A stretch of 64,000 nucleotides of DNA from an uncultured Paenibacillaceae bacterium (GTDB taxonomy: Bacteria > Bacillota > Bacilli > Aneurinibacillales > Aneurinibacillaceae). The position numbers and the translations under genes were made by a program. The notes under the pieces were generated by a model, which was not told the DNA's origin, made no database searches, and was given only the letters and a program-made list of their open reading frames with translations. Below, one piece after another: positions 1 to 8,661 of this stretch (the stretch's first letter is position 1; each line of letters starts with the position of its first letter). The stretch spans positions 1 to 64,000 of the forward strand of contig CAMLDI010000008.1 in the NCBI GenBank assembly GCA_946478845.1. The letters run 5' to 3'.

Positions 1-644
1 GGATGGTAGCAGCCGTTGTTCTTTTCGCATTCCTTATGTTAACAGTAATGCATCCCGCTCCGCTTGAAAAGGTAGCGGATCCTACTAATGCCAGTTATAT
101 TCCATTACCTGACTGGTATTTCTTATTCCTTTACCAATTACTGAAATATAAATGGGCTTCTGGTTCTTGGGTGATTTTCGGGGTTATCGTTATCCCTGTA
201 ATCTCTTTTGGTGCTCTTTTCTTCGCTCCATGGCTTGACCGTGGAAAAGGACGCAGACCATCTCAACGTCCAGTTGCTGTAGGTACTATGCTTCTTGCTT
301 TAGTAGCAATTGTTTACCTCAGTTGGGCAGCTATTGCTGAACATGAAAAAACATTAGCAGCTTCTGGCGGCGGTGCTGCAACATCAAAAGAACAACCTGC
401 AGATTTCAAAGCAGCTGAGGTCTTTACAAAACAAACAGGCTGTGTAGGATGTCACGGTGCTAACATGGAAGGCGGCATGGGACCAGCTCTTTGGGATGAA
501 GGTACACGTATGGATAAACAACAAATCCTTGATATTATCAACAACGGTGGCCCTACAATGATGCCTGCTGGAGGTATGTTCCAGGGCACTGATGCAGAAA
601 AAGAAGCACTTGCTGAATACCTTGCATCTTTAAAAGGTGAATAA
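1..644 (+). CDS. qcrC: Menaquinol-cytochrome c reductase cytochrome b/c subunit (5' partial)
   Basis: QcrC is the subunit IV/cytochrome c fusion of the menaquinol:cytochrome c oxidoreductase (bc complex) in the cytoplasmic membrane. The visible part starts inside the first membrane helix. The PLPDWYFLFLYQLLKY block typical of cytochrome b C-terminal halves follows, then two more hydrophobic segments, a linker and a cytochrome c domain. The haem c motif CVGCH is encoded at 441-455, and the likely axial Met lies in the downstream MMPAGGMF stretch. Bacillus QcrC is about 255 residues, so roughly 40 N-terminal residues lie before the window; the first visible ATG at position 3 is internal. qcrA and qcrB should lie upstream. 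A strong terminator follows directly. Confidence 0.95.
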   Translation, partial: MVAAVVLFAFLMLTVMHPAPLEKVADPTNASYIPLPDWYFLFLYQLLKYKWASGSWVIFGVIVIPVISFGALFFAPWLDRGKGRRPSQRPVAVGTMLLALVAIVYLSWAAIAEHEKTLAASGGGAATSKEQPADFKAAEVFTKQTGCVGCHGANMEGGMGPALWDEGTRMDKQQILDIINNGGPTMMPAGGMFQGTDAEKEALAEYLASLKGE

Positions 645-660
645 TTAAGGATTGTCTTTC

Positions 661-692
661 AAAAGCTGACTGTATAAAAACAGTCAGCTTTT
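661..692 (+). terminator. Intrinsic terminator after qcrC
   Basis: A 13-bp perfect stem (AAAAGCTGACTGT with ACAGTCAGCTTTT) has a 6-nt ATAAAA loop and a T-rich 3' side. It lies 16 bases after the qcrC stop. Confidence 0.85.
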
Positions 693-717
693 CTACTATA
701 GAAGGGAGGGTTTCAAT

Positions 718-1323
718 GTGAAAGATGCCTGGAGTTATTTTACCGGGATCCTTATGAATAGAAGCTTTCTCTGGATGATGATTGTCATAAATGGCCTGGG
801 TTCCATATATGGCTTCTATTGGTATAAGGAACAACTGGCGGAAACCCCTGAATACTTGCGGATTTTTGTGCCTGATAGCCCCACGGCCAGCACCTTTTTC
901 ACTCTTGTATTAATTACATATCTATTTCGAAAAAGCGTTCCTACATTAGAAGCCTTTGCGGCTGTAACCAGCTTTAAATATGGAGTATGGGCAGTGGCTG
1001 TCATTCTTGTCAGTTTTGCTTTAGGTGATCAACAATATCCTGAACACTACATGTTAATGATTTCACATGGAGGCATGGCAATAGAAGCTTTATTATATGC
1101 CCGTTTTTATTCTATACAATATAGGCATATTCTTTATGTTGGTGCATGGACCATAGGAAACGATTTATTAGATTATGTATTAGAGATTCATCCCTGGGTG
1201 TCAAATTCACTGGAAGTGTATCACATACAATTGGGGTGGGCTACATTCGGATTAAGTTTACTAAGCCTCTGGTTAATTTATGCCTTTACTCATAAAGAAA
1301 ACTTGGTTAGCATAAGGCCTTAA
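718..1323 (+). CDS. ypjA: YpjA family membrane protein (DUF1405)
   Basis: A polytopic membrane protein of about 201 residues with some six hydrophobic segments. It matches the DUF1405/YpjA family, which lies next to qcrC in Bacillus; its biochemical role is not known. The start is GTG at 718, preceded by GGGAGGG at 704-710; the ATG two bases upstream is out of frame. A W-rich N-terminus (LWMMIVINGLGSIYGFYWYK) and a conserved-looking NDLLDY segment around residue 145 are visible. It sits between qcrC and ypjB, as in B. subtilis, and that supports the assignment as much as the sequence does. Confidence 0.85.
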   Translation: MKDAWSYFTGILMNRSFLWMMIVINGLGSIYGFYWYKEQLAETPEYLRIFVPDSPTASTFFTLVLITYLFRKSVPTLEAFAAVTSFKYGVWAVAVILVSFALGDQQYPEHYMLMISHGGMAIEALLYARFYSIQYRHILYVGAWTIGNDLLDYVLEIHPWVSNSLEVYHIQLGWATFGLSLLSLWLIYAFTHKENLVSIRP

Positions 1324-1379
1324 AGAGTCATATCTTTGTCTCTTCTTCAATAGGTATAGGATGAAGGGGGGACGAGTCG

Positions 1380-2195
1380 GTGAAAAAGCTCCTGCTGATA
1401 ACTGCAATTTTATTATTAGGATTAATCGGAATTTTTTATTGGACAAAAATAGTACATACTGAAGGCTCGAAATCAGAAGTGGCAACCCTTTCAGTTTATG
1501 AAAGGATGGATTTATTATCTCAGGAAGTCTATTCACTTACGAAAGATAAAAAATTTCCTGAGGCAAAAAGCAAGTTAGAGGAGTTAGGCCAATTATTCGC
1601 ATCCTCAAAGCCTCCCAAAGGATTAACCATAGAAACTATGGACAATATCACTGAGACCATTGTAAAAGGGAAACAAGCTTTTGCTGCGGTGAATATAGAT
1701 CCCAATCAATTGCTCTGGCATGCCTTACAGGTGCGTTTAACTATGGATAGCCTAACCCATACCCATCAGCCTTTATGGAAAAATTATTATAAACCTTATA
1801 AAGAGCATATACAAAAGTTAACAATTTATGTTAGTGCGAAAAAGAAAGATGAATTTACCCGATTGTTTCTGCAAAACATTCAGTTATATCAGATGTTGAA
1901 GCCAGCCATGAGTGTCAGCGCATCACCCCATGAAATGGAGCAATTATTATCTATTTACCGATATTTATTGCAGGAATCCCGCAAAGCGGACTTTAATTGG
2001 GATCAGGTCTATATGGTGTTAAATGAATTAAATCGCCAGATTGATAAACTGTTTATTGGAAAAGAAACAACAACTTTTGCTTCTGTATTAACTCCAGGCT
2101 CACCTTATCATATGATTTTCCTGGTTAGCTCTTTGGTGATTCTCGTTTTAGGCTATGTAGCATTTCAAAAATATCGAGGGTTGTATAAAAGATAG
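1380..2195 (+). CDS. ypjB: Sporulation-associated protein YpjB
   Basis: A 271-residue protein with an N-terminal hydrophobic segment (residues 3-20, signal anchor or signal peptide), a long helical extracytoplasmic middle and one C-terminal membrane helix (about residues 243-262) before a basic tail. This architecture and the position after ypjA fit the SpoYpjB family, whose members affect sporulation in Bacillus although the molecular function is unknown. Translation begins at GTG 1380 after AAGGGGGGA. A bidirectional hairpin at 2194-2221 ends the transcript and also serves the convergent YitT gene. Confidence 0.85.
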   Translation: MKKLLLITAILLLGLIGIFYWTKIVHTEGSKSEVATLSVYERMDLLSQEVYSLTKDKKFPEAKSKLEELGQLFASSKPPKGLTIETMDNITETIVKGKQAFAAVNIDPNQLLWHALQVRLTMDSLTHTHQPLWKNYYKPYKEHIQKLTIYVSAKKKDEFTRLFLQNIQLYQMLKPAMSVSASPHEMEQLLSIYRYLLQESRKADFNWDQVYMVLNELNRQIDKLFIGKETTTFASVLTPGSPYHMIFLVSSLVILVLGYVAFQKYRGLYKR

Positions 2196-2226
2196 GAACA
2201 GGCCAAAATTAGCCTGTTCCTTTTTC
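2194..2226. terminator. Bidirectional terminator between ypjB and the YitT gene
   Basis: AGGAACAGGC pairs with GCCTGTTCCT around an 8-nt loop and is followed by T-rich sequence on the plus strand. It lies between the convergent genes ypjB and yitT-like and overlaps the 3' end of both. Confidence 0.75.
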
Positions 2227-3057
2227 CCTTTCAAAGGTAAATCCTTCCCCAAAAACCTCATGGACATCGTTAACGATAACGAAGGCATGGGGATCCATTT
2301 CATGTACCAGGTTTTTTACCCGTACCAATTCATTGCGGCCAATCACACAATATAGAACTTCACGGTTTAAATCAGTATATCCCCCCTGGGCCTGGAGCAG
2401 GGTCGTTCCCCGGCCCATTTCTTTAGTGATTTTCCCGGAAATTTCCCGGTTGAGGTCTGAAATAACCAGTACGGCTTTGCCGGAATAAGATCCTTCCTGG
2501 ACAAAGTCTACCACCCTGGAGCTGACAAATACGGCCACAAGGGTATACATGGCCAACTCTAAATTTAAGTAAAACAGGGAGAAGGTAATGACAACCACAT
2601 CAAAGGCGAACATGGTTCGTCCAATGCTCCACCCTTTATACTTATGTCCCAGGCGGGCGATAATATCCACCCCTCCAGTGGTGCCTCCCGCCCAAAAAAC
2701 CAATCCCAATCCAATTCCCACTGTTACTCCTGCATAAAGGGAAGCCAGCAAAGTATCCTGCATGGGGTGGCGTAAAGGGGAGAAAAGGGACAGGAAGATG
2801 GAAACAGCAGTGGTACCTACGATGGTATAGAATAAAGCGTTTCGCCCAAACACTTTCCATCCAATGATTAATAAAGGGATATTAATCACAAAGTTTGTGA
2901 TGCCAGGGTCCCAGTTAAAAATATATTTTAAGAGGATGGTGATTCCTGTAACACCCCCTTCAGATAAACGGTTAGCGATATTGAAATAGTTAACTCCAAA
3001 TCCCATAATCCCTGAACCAATAATTATAATGATTAAATTTCGTAAATGATGCTTCAT
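2209..3057 (-). CDS. ypjC: YitT family membrane protein (YpjC-like)
   Basis: A 282-residue member of the YitT (DUF161 plus C-terminal DUF2179) family. About five hydrophobic segments occupy residues 1-165, with glycine-rich stretches such as GGVTGI and GGTTGGVDI typical of the family. A soluble C-terminal domain follows (residues ~195-282, with GRGTTLLQAQGGYT). The function is unknown. I place the start at ATG 3057 because a perfect AAGGAGG lies five bases upstream (3063-3069); an in-frame start at 3090 would extend the protein by 11 polar residues. It is antisense to its neighbours, at the position of B. subtilis ypjC. Confidence 0.85.
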   Translation of the reverse strand: MKHHLRNLIIIIIGSGIMGFGVNYFNIANRLSEGGVTGITILLKYIFNWDPGITNFVINIPLLIIGWKVFGRNALFYTIVGTTAVSIFLSLFSPLRHPMQDTLLASLYAGVTVGIGLGLVFWAGGTTGGVDIIARLGHKYKGWSIGRTMFAFDVVVITFSLFYLNLELAMYTLVAVFVSSRVVDFVQEGSYSGKAVLVISDLNREISGKITKEMGRGTTLLQAQGGYTDLNREVLYCVIGRNELVRVKNLVHEMDPHAFVIVNDVHEVFGEGFTFEREKGTG

Positions 3058-3145
3058 TTTAACCTCCTTCGAGGTTTTTTGATTTGTCAACCATTCCTAT
3101 TTTGCGGTAACATAAGGATATGTATGTCTTCGGGAGGTGAAAAAG

Positions 3146-3505
3146 TTGGATAAACAACCCGAACAACCCTTAACTGTTGACGGGATGCAAGAAATTGTAG
3201 ACAAATACATCGGGCAATTTAAAGAAGGGTACTTTTCACCTTTAGCGATGATGGCCCGCCTAACAGAAGAAGTTGGTGAACTGGCACGGGAAATTAACCA
3301 TTACTATGGAGAAAAACCGAAGAAAAAAGACGAGGAAGAAAAATCCATTGAAATGGAACTTGCCGATTGCCTATTCATACTCATATGCTTTGCCAATTCC
3401 CTTGGAATTAGTCTTGAGGAAGCCTTCTATGCCATGATGCATAAATTCAATACCCGGGATGCGAACCGTTGGACTAGAATTGTTGAGGGAGAAAAGAATA
3501 CATAA
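3146..3505 (+). CDS. ypjD: MazG-like nucleotide pyrophosphohydrolase YpjD
   Basis: A 119-residue all-alpha NTP pyrophosphohydrolase of the MazG superfamily. The motif LTEEVGELAREIN (EExxE type) around residue 45 and the later ELADCLFILIC segment (ExxD) supply the acidic Mg-binding residues. Family members hydrolyse (d)NTPs to monophosphates; the exact substrate here is not known. The RBS GGGAGGTGA at 3132-3140 fits TTG at 3146. A GTG at 3137 lies inside that RBS, so it is less likely. dapB begins 15 bases downstream, as in Bacillus. Confidence 0.88.
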   Translation: MDKQPEQPLTVDGMQEIVDKYIGQFKEGYFSPLAMMARLTEEVGELAREINHYYGEKPKKKDEEEKSIEMELADCLFILICFANSLGISLEEAFYAMMHKFNTRDANRWTRIVEGEKNT

Positions 3506-3519
3506 AGGAAAGAGGAAGA

Positions 3520-4314
3520 ATGAGGATGGAGAATAAAATAAGAGTTGCTGTTGCAGGAGCCCGTGGGAGAATGGGTTCAGAAGTTGTTAAAATGGTGTTA
3601 GCTGATGATACCTTACAATTAGTATGTGGAATTGACCCAAAAGTAGCAGGCCAAGATAGTGACAGTTCTTTTCCCTATGTAAGTGATTTAGAAACAGCTA
3701 TTCGTGAATACAAACCTGAAGTTCTTGTGGACTTTACCATTCCCGCTGTTGTAAAAGAAAATATGATTACTGCCATTAATGCAGGGGTTCGCCCTGTGGT
3801 AGGGACCACCGGCTTAAGTGCTGAAGAAGTACAACGTTTAAGAGATTTATGCAATGAGCATCAGGTGGGTGCAATTATTGCCCCTAACTTTGCTATTGGC
3901 GCTATTTTGATGATGAAATTCGCCCAGGAAGCGGCTAAATATATGCCCCACGTGGAGATTATTGAATTGCATCATGACCAGAAATTAGATGCTCCATCTG
4001 GCACAGCAATCAAAACCGCTGAATTAATTCAACAATCCCGCCAGGAAATGAAACAGGGCCATCCTGAAGAAAAAGAAGTCATTGAAGGTTCCCGCGGGGG
4101 ATATTATGATGGATTCCGTATCCACAGCGTTCGCCTTCCTGGCCTGGTTGCCCATCAGGAATGCCTTTTTGGCGCTTTAGGACAAACCTTATCCATTCGC
4201 CATGATTCCATTAATCGGGAATCCTTTATGCCTGGCGTTAATTTGGCTGTGAAGAAAGTAGTGGATTTAAAAGAATTAGTGTATGGCTTAGAACATGTTA
4301 TGTTTGAGGAGTAA
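3520..4314 (+). CDS. dapB: 4-hydroxy-tetrahydrodipicolinate reductase
   Basis: DapB reduces (2S,4S)-4-hydroxy-2,3,4,5-tetrahydrodipicolinate with NAD(P)H in the diaminopimelate/lysine pathway, which also feeds the cell wall and spore dipicolinate. The Rossmann motif GARGRMG is at residues 13-19, followed by VDFT, GTTG and the family signature ELHHDQKLDAPSGTA, which carries the catalytic His-His and Lys. Length is about 264, normal for the family. ATG 3520 and ATG 3526 are both possible starts; AAAGGAAAGAGG lies just upstream. A hairpin after the stop separates it partly from bshB1. mgsA, which follows dapB in B. subtilis, is absent. Confidence 0.96.
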   Translation: MRMENKIRVAVAGARGRMGSEVVKMVLADDTLQLVCGIDPKVAGQDSDSSFPYVSDLETAIREYKPEVLVDFTIPAVVKENMITAINAGVRPVVGTTGLSAEEVQRLRDLCNEHQVGAIIAPNFAIGAILMMKFAQEAAKYMPHVEIIELHHDQKLDAPSGTAIKTAELIQQSRQEMKQGHPEEKEVIEGSRGGYYDGFRIHSVRLPGLVAHQECLFGALGQTLSIRHDSINRESFMPGVNLAVKKVVDLKELVYGLEHVMFEE

Positions 4315-4333
4315 CAAGGAAGGAAAAAAACCG

Positions 4334-4361
4334 CCGGGAAAGGACACTTTCCCGGTTCTTT
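4334..4361 (+). terminator. Candidate terminator or attenuator between dapB and bshB1
   Basis: CCGGGAAAG pairs with CTTTCCCGG over a 4-base GACA loop, followed by TTCTTTAT. The T-run is short, so partial read-through into bshB1 is plausible. Confidence 0.55.
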
Positions 4362-4396
4362 ATACAGATGATCAATCAAAGAGAGGAATGGGCAAA

Positions 4397-5122
4397 ATGG
4401 CTAAGGAGATTCAACCCCTGGATGTATTGGCCTTCGGTGCCCATCCAGATGATGTAGAGATTGGGGCAGGGGGCATTATTCATCAGTGGTCTAAAATGGG
4501 GAAGTCGATTGGGATTTGCGATTTAACAAGAGGAGAGCTATCCTCTAACGGGACGGTAGAACGACGGGCGCAAGAAGCGAAGAAAGCAGGGGAAATTCTG
4601 GGGATTTCCTGCCGCATTCAACTAGGCCTTCCTGACAGAGGGTTAAGGCTAGAGAAAGACCAATTAGATGAAATTGCCCGGGTCATTCGCCTCTATCGCC
4701 CGTCTATTCTTTTAATTCCCCATCATGAGGACCGGCACCCAGACCATGAACAATGCCACAGAATGGTCAAAGAGGCAGCTTTTAATGGGAAAATTCGCCG
4801 CTATCCCTTATTGAGTATCCATGGTGAAGAATTGCCTGCCCATAATGTAAAGAATATTTTTACTTATTATATTAATAGCTCTGCGAAACCAGGGTTTTAT
4901 ATTGATATTTCAGAGGAAATGGAACAGAAGATGGCCGCTTTAGGGGCTTATGCTTCCCAATTTGAAAAGAAAGAAGGATCTGTAATCACTCCATTGACGG
5001 AAGGGTACTTAGAACGGGTTCGTTCCAGGGAATACACCTTTGGCCAGGAAATCGGGGTTTCCTATGCAGAAGGGTTTGACAGTGTAAATCCATTGCAATT
5101 AAAGGGGAACTTCCCCTGGTAG
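4397..5122 (+). CDS. bshB1: Bacillithiol biosynthesis deacetylase BshB1
   Basis: BshB1 removes the acetyl group from GlcNAc-malate, the second step of bacillithiol synthesis. It is a LmbE-like zinc deacetylase. AHPDD near residue 14 supplies His and Asp zinc ligands, PHHEDRHPDHEQCH around residue 110 contributes further His/Asp residues, and the length (241) matches the family (about 236). I chose ATG 4397, with GAGAGG about ten bases upstream; the open frame continues upstream but passes through the hairpin at 4334-4355 and is unlikely to be translated. bshA follows, so both enzymes come from one transcript. bshC is not in the window. Confidence 0.93.
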   Translation: MAKEIQPLDVLAFGAHPDDVEIGAGGIIHQWSKMGKSIGICDLTRGELSSNGTVERRAQEAKKAGEILGISCRIQLGLPDRGLRLEKDQLDEIARVIRLYRPSILLIPHHEDRHPDHEQCHRMVKEAAFNGKIRRYPLLSIHGEELPAHNVKNIFTYYINSSAKPGFYIDISEEMEQKMAALGAYASQFEKKEGSVITPLTEGYLERVRSREYTFGQEIGVSYAEGFDSVNPLQLKGNFPW

Positions 5123-5150
5123 TCAACTTACTAAGGAAGAGGTGGATGTA

Positions 5151-6287
5151 ATGAATATTGGGATTACTTGCTATCCAACAGTAGGCGGTTCAGGAATCGT
5201 AGCTACTGAATTAGGTAAACTTCTGGCTGAAAAGGGCCATACAGTTCATTTTATTACATCAGGTATGCCTTTTCGTTTAGGAAAATATTATCCAAATATT
5301 TATTTTCATGAAGTAGATGTGAATAGTTATTCGGTGTTTCAATATCCACCTTATGATTTAACGCTGGCTAGCCGCATGGCCCAGGTAGCAAAAAATGAAA
5401 AATTGGATCTCCTTCATGTCCATTATGCGGTCCCCCATGCTGTTTCAGCCTATTTGGCGAAACAAATGGTAGGGGAAAAATTAAAAGTTGTAACAACCCT
5501 TCATGGTACAGATATTACGGTCCTGGGGTATGACCACACCTTAAAAGATATCATTCGTCTAGGCATTGAAAATAGCGATGCGCTAACCGCTGTTTCAGAG
5601 GATTTGATTAGGCAAACCCGTGATTTGTTACAGGTGAAAAAGCCCATTGACTTAGTGTATAACTTTATTGATAGCAGGGAGTACTATCCCAGGGAAATGA
5701 GCCGCTTTAGAAAAGATTATGCCCCTTATGGAGAACCTGTTTTTATCCATATCTCGAATTTCCGTAAGGTAAAAAGGGTATGTGATGTTGTGAGGATTTT
5801 TCATAAAATTACACAGTCTGTACCCGCTAAATTATTAATGGTGGGTGAAGGGCCAGAACTTCCTGTAGTAAGGGAATTAGCTGATGAGCTGGGGGTATCT
5901 GAAGAGATTACATACCTGGGTAAACAAGAAGATGTAGCCTGTGTTTTATCCATGGCGGATGTGTTATTACTTCCTTCAGAAAAGGAAAGTTTTGGATTGG
6001 CTGCTTTAGAAGCCATGGCCTGTGGGAAACCGGTTATATCCAGTAATGCTGGCGGGTTGCCAGAAGTCATTCAAGATGGGGGAACGGGGTATATCCTACC
6101 CATTGGAGACATCCAGAGAATGGCTGAAAAGGGAATTCTCCTTGCGACAAATAGGGAATTGTACCAATCCTTTTCTGAACAAAGTATTAAAAGAGCTCAT
6201 GAGGTATTTTCCCATGAAAAAATTGCAGCACAATATGAACAGATTTATGAACGGGTGGTCAATGGGGAAGTATGGAGCAAAGGATAA
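5151..6287 (+). CDS. bshA: L-malate glycosyltransferase BshA (bacillithiol synthesis)
   Basis: A GT4-family glycosyltransferase that joins GlcNAc from UDP-GlcNAc to L-malate, the first committed step of bacillithiol synthesis. The N-terminal CYPTVGGSG motif and HVHYAVPHA lie in the acceptor domain. The C-terminal domain has the nucleotide-sugar binding EKESFGLAALEAMACGKP. Length from ATG 5151 is 378, equal to the B. subtilis enzyme (377). An in-frame GTG at 5142 lies inside the RBS (AAGGAAGAGGTGG). The last 16 bases overlap the start of cca, indicating translational coupling. Confidence 0.94.
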   Translation: MNIGITCYPTVGGSGIVATELGKLLAEKGHTVHFITSGMPFRLGKYYPNIYFHEVDVNSYSVFQYPPYDLTLASRMAQVAKNEKLDLLHVHYAVPHAVSAYLAKQMVGEKLKVVTTLHGTDITVLGYDHTLKDIIRLGIENSDALTAVSEDLIRQTRDLLQVKKPIDLVYNFIDSREYYPREMSRFRKDYAPYGEPVFIHISNFRKVKRVCDVVRIFHKITQSVPAKLLMVGEGPELPVVRELADELGVSEEITYLGKQEDVACVLSMADVLLLPSEKESFGLAALEAMACGKPVISSNAGGLPEVIQDGGTGYILPIGDIQRMAEKGILLATNRELYQSFSEQSIKRAHEVFSHEKIAAQYEQIYERVVNGEVWSKG

Positions 6288-7486
6288 TGAACGCTGGAAG
6301 AACATGCATAGCAAAGTTGGACAAAGCTGGCTTTTCCGCCTTTTTTGTAGGGGGATGTGTGAGGGATTTACTCCTCAAACGGAGAATCAATGATGTGGAT
6401 GTGGCTACATCAGCCAGACCGGAGCAGGTGATGGAATTATTCGATAATGCCATTCCTACGGGTATATCCCATGGAACGGTAACGGTACTCCTGGATTCCA
6501 TCCCTGTAGAAGTAACGACTTTTCGCCGGGAAAGTGAATATACAGACCACCGGCACCCTGATTCTGTATTTTTCGTGGATCAAATTGAGGAAGACCTAGC
6601 CCGAAGGGATTTTACCATTAATGCGCTGGCTATGAATTTGCAAGGGGAAAAAATTGACCCTTTTCATGGGATTGAGGACCTTGAGCAAAAAATTCTGCGG
6701 GGGGTTGGCGATCCGGTTACTCGCTTTAAAGAAGATCCTTTGCGAATGTTACGAGGGATTCGTTTTGCTGTCCAATTGGATTTTACAATTGAAGAGAAAA
6801 CATATAAAGGCATTAAGGCTTGTGCACCTTCTATTCAATACATTGCCATGGAACGAATTCTGGCTGAATGGAATAAAGCTCTTATGAGCCAGGCACCGGC
6901 ACGGGCATTGTCCATGCTTCATGAAACAAACTTGTATTCTTTTATTCCCGGGTTAGGCAATATCGTCCAGGGATTGAAGCTTTGTTTAGGGGAAGCTAAA
7001 GTGGTCAAGGAGTTGCCCACACTGGGGCAGCGTCTTGTCTATCTATTCTTAAAAGGAAATTTGGCAGGGCAGGCTTTATCCATCATGAAAACATTAAAAT
7101 ACGATCGAAAAACCATGGATCAAGTGAAGCAACTGATTGATATTGTAGGGAGATTTCGCAGGAACAGAGATGAAAAAAGCCTCATCCAAACATTAATGGT
7201 TTACAGTGGTGAATTGGGGTTGAAAGGTGCAGAGATTTATGATTTATTGGAATCTGAATCTATTTTGCACCAGGTAAAACAAGTATATAATAAGATGATG
7301 GTGAAGCAATTAAGGGATTTGGCCATCAATGGCGATGATTTAGTCTTATCTACGCAAGCCAAGCCAGGACCCTGGATTCATCAGGCGTTAACAGAACTTG
7401 CCTTGGAAGTAAATCTTGGATTGCTTCCCAATGAGAAAACTAGTTTAATTGAGAGGGCAAAAAGAATACATTATGACAATACGTGA
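6272..7486 (+). CDS. cca: CCA tRNA nucleotidyltransferase
   Basis: This class II nucleotidyltransferase adds or repairs the 3' CCA end of tRNAs. FVGGCVRD (near residue 28) and DVDVATSA carry the nucleotide-binding and metal-binding residues; RRDFTINAL follows around residue 115. The C-terminal half is helical, as in Bacillus PapS/Cca, and the length (404) is normal. ATG 6272 overlaps bshA; ATG 6287 would also work with AAAGGA upstream. The 3' end overlaps birA by 14 bases, so bshA-cca-birA look like a coupled cluster. Confidence 0.93.
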   Translation: MEQRIMNAGRTCIAKLDKAGFSAFFVGGCVRDLLLKRRINDVDVATSARPEQVMELFDNAIPTGISHGTVTVLLDSIPVEVTTFRRESEYTDHRHPDSVFFVDQIEEDLARRDFTINALAMNLQGEKIDPFHGIEDLEQKILRGVGDPVTRFKEDPLRMLRGIRFAVQLDFTIEEKTYKGIKACAPSIQYIAMERILAEWNKALMSQAPARALSMLHETNLYSFIPGLGNIVQGLKLCLGEAKVVKELPTLGQRLVYLFLKGNLAGQALSIMKTLKYDRKTMDQVKQLIDIVGRFRRNRDEKSLIQTLMVYSGELGLKGAEIYDLLESESILHQVKQVYNKMMVKQLRDLAINGDDLVLSTQAKPGPWIHQALTELALEVNLGLLPNEKTSLIERAKRIHYDNT

Positions 7487-8450
7487 ACAATTACTGCAAA
7501 TATTTAAGGAATCTGGCGATCAATTTTTGTCTGGTGAAGAAGTGAGCAAAAGACTGGGTGTTTCTCGCACTGCAGTGTGGAAACATATTGAAGAACTGCG
7601 GGAAGAAGGGTACATATTTGAAGCAGTTCGCCGGTCCGGTTATCGTTTAGTTACCACCCCTGATGTAATCATTGCAGAAGAAATTAGCGTGGGATTAGAA
7701 ACCAAAGAATTAGGCCGAAAAATTTATTATTACGCAACTGTTGATTCAACCAATAATAAGTGCCAGGAATTGGCTAAAAGCGGTGCTCCCCATGGAACAC
7801 TGGTCGTTGCTGAAGAACAGGTTGGGGGAAAGGGGCGGCTAGGCAGAGTCTGGTATTCCCCAAAGGGCAAAAATATTTTTATGAGTTTTATTTTACGTCC
7901 CAACCTGGAAATTCATCGGTGCCCCCAATTAACCTTATTAAGTGCTGTTTCTATTGTTGAGGTCGTTCGGGAGCAATACGGCATTGATGCCAGTATAAAA
8001 TGGCCCAATGATGTATTAATTAATGGGAAAAAAATATGTGGCATTTTAACGGAATTAAATGCGGAAGCAGACCGTATTAATTGGGTTGTTGTTGGCATAG
8101 GAATTAATGTAAATATCGTTGAAAAAGATATGCCCCAGGAAGTGTTGGAGGTAGCTACGTCCCTCCGGATCGAAAAAGGAGAAAAACTCCTGCGGGTGCC
8201 TTTAATTCAACATGTTTTGAAACGGTTTGAAGAGTTATACGAATTGTATTTGGCTGAGGGATTTTTGCCTATAAAAAACCGTTGGGAAAAACAGGCCATC
8301 ACCATTGGCAAAAAAGTGACCATTCGCACCTTGCAAGGCACATTTGATGGAATTGCTGAAGGAATCGATGATAGTGGTGTTCTGTTAGTCCGTAAAGAGG
8401 ACGGATCTCTTCAGCATGTGTACTCCGCCGATGTAGAAATTCATACATAA
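7473..8450 (+). CDS. birA: Bifunctional biotin-[acetyl-CoA-carboxylase] ligase / biotin operon repressor
   Basis: BirA activates biotin to biotinyl-AMP and attaches it to biotin carboxyl carrier protein; with a DNA-binding domain it also represses biotin genes. An N-terminal winged HTH (about residues 5-60, with LSGEEVSKRLGVSRTAVWKH) is present, so this is the regulatory type. The catalytic domain has GGKGRLGRVW and KWPND, and a C-terminal SH3-like domain ends the 325-residue protein. ATG 7473 aligns with Bacillus BirA; an upstream in-frame TTG at 7449 is possible. A likely target operator lies at 52938-52968, before bioDA. Confidence 0.93.
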   Translation: MTIREQLLQIFKESGDQFLSGEEVSKRLGVSRTAVWKHIEELREEGYIFEAVRRSGYRLVTTPDVIIAEEISVGLETKELGRKIYYYATVDSTNNKCQELAKSGAPHGTLVVAEEQVGGKGRLGRVWYSPKGKNIFMSFILRPNLEIHRCPQLTLLSAVSIVEVVREQYGIDASIKWPNDVLINGKKICGILTELNAEADRINWVVVGIGINVNIVEKDMPQEVLEVATSLRIEKGEKLLRVPLIQHVLKRFEELYELYLAEGFLPIKNRWEKQAITIGKKVTIRTLQGTFDGIAEGIDDSGVLLVRKEDGSLQHVYSADVEIHT

Positions 8451-8486
8451 TTCCCTTTTTTCAGACTTTAAAAATTAATTTCTATC

Positions 8487-8495
8487 TGCTATAAT
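8487..8495 (+). promoter_or_regulatory. Extended -10 promoter of the pan operon
   Basis: TGCTATAAT is an extended sigma-A -10 element (TGn plus TATAAT at 8490-8495). No good -35 is visible 17 bases upstream (TTTAAA), which is common for extended -10 promoters. It lies before the structured leader of panB. Confidence 0.6.
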
Positions 8496-8500
8496 AACCT

Positions 8501-8661
8501 ATAGACCGTATCCTTTGGAACGGTACTATTTATTCTGGTGACATGAAATGGATAACAGAATCTGCTCTGAGCCTGTAGGGGACCGAGACAGAAGGAATAA
8601 TGGGATGATCATGGCCAAACATGATTTTTCTGCGCCTTCTTTTTTCGGGAAGGCGCTTTTT
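8501..8661 (+). promoter_or_regulatory. Structured 5' leader of panBCD, candidate pan RNA motif with terminator
   Basis: The 5' UTR of panB contains several stem-loops. One at 8505-8524 has arms ACCGT/ACGGT and TCC/GGA with a single bulged A at 8510. One at 8533-8560 has arms TTCTG/CAGAA with an inner CAT/ATG pair and purine-rich internal loops. One at 8608-8625 is ATCATG/CATGAT. A purine-rich single-stranded-looking segment (8579-8607) lies before the last. The leader ends in a terminator at 8632-8661. Known fact: a conserved RNA element, the pan motif, a stem-loop with bulged A residues, occurs upstream of pantothenate genes in Firmicutes. That this leader belongs to it is inference; I computed no covariance match. 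Confidence 0.55.
8632..8661 (+). terminator. Terminator/attenuator in the panB leader
   Basis: GCGCCTTC pairs perfectly with GAAGGCGC across a 9-nt loop and is followed by TTTTT (8657-8661). It lies between the promoter and the panB RBS, so it can only act as an attenuator of the pan operon. Confidence 0.75.

Noticed and set aside
4295..4396. N-terminal extension of bshB1
   Set aside because: It crosses the hairpin at 4334-4355 and has no homology; ATG 4397 gives the normal length.
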